From NCBI GenBank assembly GCA_029962745.1, contig CM057165.1, positions 8,331,523 to 8,395,522 on the forward strand: DNA of 64,000 nucleotides, given 5' to 3'. The notes below the pieces were generated by a model. The model searched no databases. It worked only from the letters and a program-made list of their open reading frames with translations, and had not been told where the DNA came from. Of the stretch, positions 63,240-64,000 are shown piece by piece. Origin of the DNA: Echinometra lucunter. Taxonomy: Eukaryota; Echinodermata; Echinoidea; Camarodonta; Echinometridae. How positions within the stretch are numbered: position 1 is the first letter of the stretch; each line of letters opens with the position of its first letter. A program made the position numbers and the translations under genes.

Positions 63240-64000
63240 ATGGCTCACCGGACCGTACTGTGTGTATCGGCGTATCACGCGGAGGGAAGCAGATAACGGT
63301 TTTTTGGAACTCGAGTAAAACGGTCCTCGTATTTATCGTCTCTGAGACCAAAAAAATAATAAAATCGCGGTTTGCATCTTACTAACAGTTTTCATTCAAA
63401 ATTATGGTTGGTTTCAGGGTTTCTTGTACAAATACAAGTACTCATACACATGTTTCATCTTAGTTTGAGAATTTTTTAAATCGGTTGCTCACAGAGTTAG
63501 CCAATGCATTTGTGGCTATATCAAGACCCAAATCCTTCAAGAAGTGTTTTCAAGAAAATTTACCACCTCACTTCGAAAATGGTTAACATCATTATACTTA
63601 ATAGTGTACAAGTTTCTTTGAGCAGGAATTTACGCTAAGCCTTTGAAGACTTGTACAAAAAATAGAATTGCAGTAAAACATGTACTTGAACCGTGTTCAT
63701 TAGTAGACCAAATAGGCTTAAAGTGTTAACGCAAGCCCATTAGCTGGTTAATAACTATGAACCTTCATCTCTTATGTTAATGGTTTGATATCAGCGGACT
63801 ATCTTTCTCCTGCATGGACATGATCTTTCATGAATGAAATCAAATTTTTCATTAGCGTGACAAAAAGAGGAGATCCGGCGGGACTGAGGCAAGGGACTAT
63901 AACCTCTTTATGCGTCACACCTAGGGTCTTTCACGTTTAACATTCTATCGGCAACTGAATAAGCCATTCTTTTTAAGCAATTTGAAGATACAATTGCATA

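Larger units (their letters stand above)
60758..64000 (+). other. TRPC1-like intron 6, truncated by the window end
   Basis: It starts with the donor GTCAGT. No frame here carries the expected S2-S3 sequence (for example an Asp-Trp-Trp-Asn motif). It holds two MITEs, ATT/ATC repeats (about 61540-61605), poly-C runs and a palindromic NRF1-type motif (63226-63239). The rest of 61240-62300 and 62620-64000 shows nothing I can name. Confidence 0.75.

Noticed and set aside
63179..63385. Candidate next TRPC exon near the window end
   Set aside because: The translation has no S2-S3 motif, lacks a suitable acceptor in phase 1 and shows no hydrophobic helix.

Overview
This window is non-repeat-masked genomic DNA of a marine deuterostome, most likely a sea urchin or another echinoderm. 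The evidence is indirect. The DNA is AT-rich, and one intron-rich animal gene runs across it. Simple repeats and poly-C/poly-G runs are abundant. tRNA-derived SINEs and short fold-back elements with ends like GGGCCCC(A/G)TTTCATAAAA are of a type I associate with echinoderm genomes. The species is not certain. There is no bacterial-style gene organisation; nearly all apparent open frames longer than 60 codons are read-throughs of microsatellites or fold-back elements.

The only gene I can support is on the + strand. It is a TRPC-family cation channel, closest in motif content to TRPC1. Six coding exons fit together in phase with good splice sites: 15161-15247 (proposed first coding exon), 48656-48848, 54914-55038, 56406-56777, 59025-59153 and 60367-60757. 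Together they encode 432 residues plus one base: an acidic N-terminus, the ankyrin repeats, the TRP_2/linker-helix region, the pre-S1 elbow, S1, the S1-S2 loop and the first residues of S2. The rest of the channel (S2-S6, pore, TRP box, C-terminal coiled coil) must lie beyond base 64000. Introns are 33.4, 6.1, 1.4, 2.2 and 1.2 kb, and the last is at least 3.2 kb. The linker lacks the His/Cys zinc-binding cluster seen in most TRPC proteins.

Layout: 1-15160 is upstream DNA with fold-back elements (471-609, 2972-3292, 12646-12798), microsatellites and a SINE that landed inside one copy of a tandem duplication (12030-12229). 15248-48655 is intron 1, holding most SINEs, several inverted-repeat elements, a reverse-transcriptase relic (about 40340-40450, minus strand), long CT/GA tracts, a TTAGGG-like patch between inverted repeats (38954-39143) and an unexplained 99-codon open frame (45138-45437). 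48849-54913 is intron 2, with three same-strand (TAG)n arrays; the second and third were probably one array split by a 1056-bp DNA transposon with 202-bp inverted ends and a TA target duplication. Intron 3 is mostly GAT/GGT repeats and ends in a 27-base C-rich tract that serves as the polypyrimidine tract of exon 4. Intron 4 carries a roughly 380-bp GACGAG-rich palindrome. 60758-64000 is intron 6 with two more fold-back elements.

No CRISPR array, operon, complete transposase or novel multi-gene system is visible. The most interesting material is the altered TRPC linker and the transposon archaeology.
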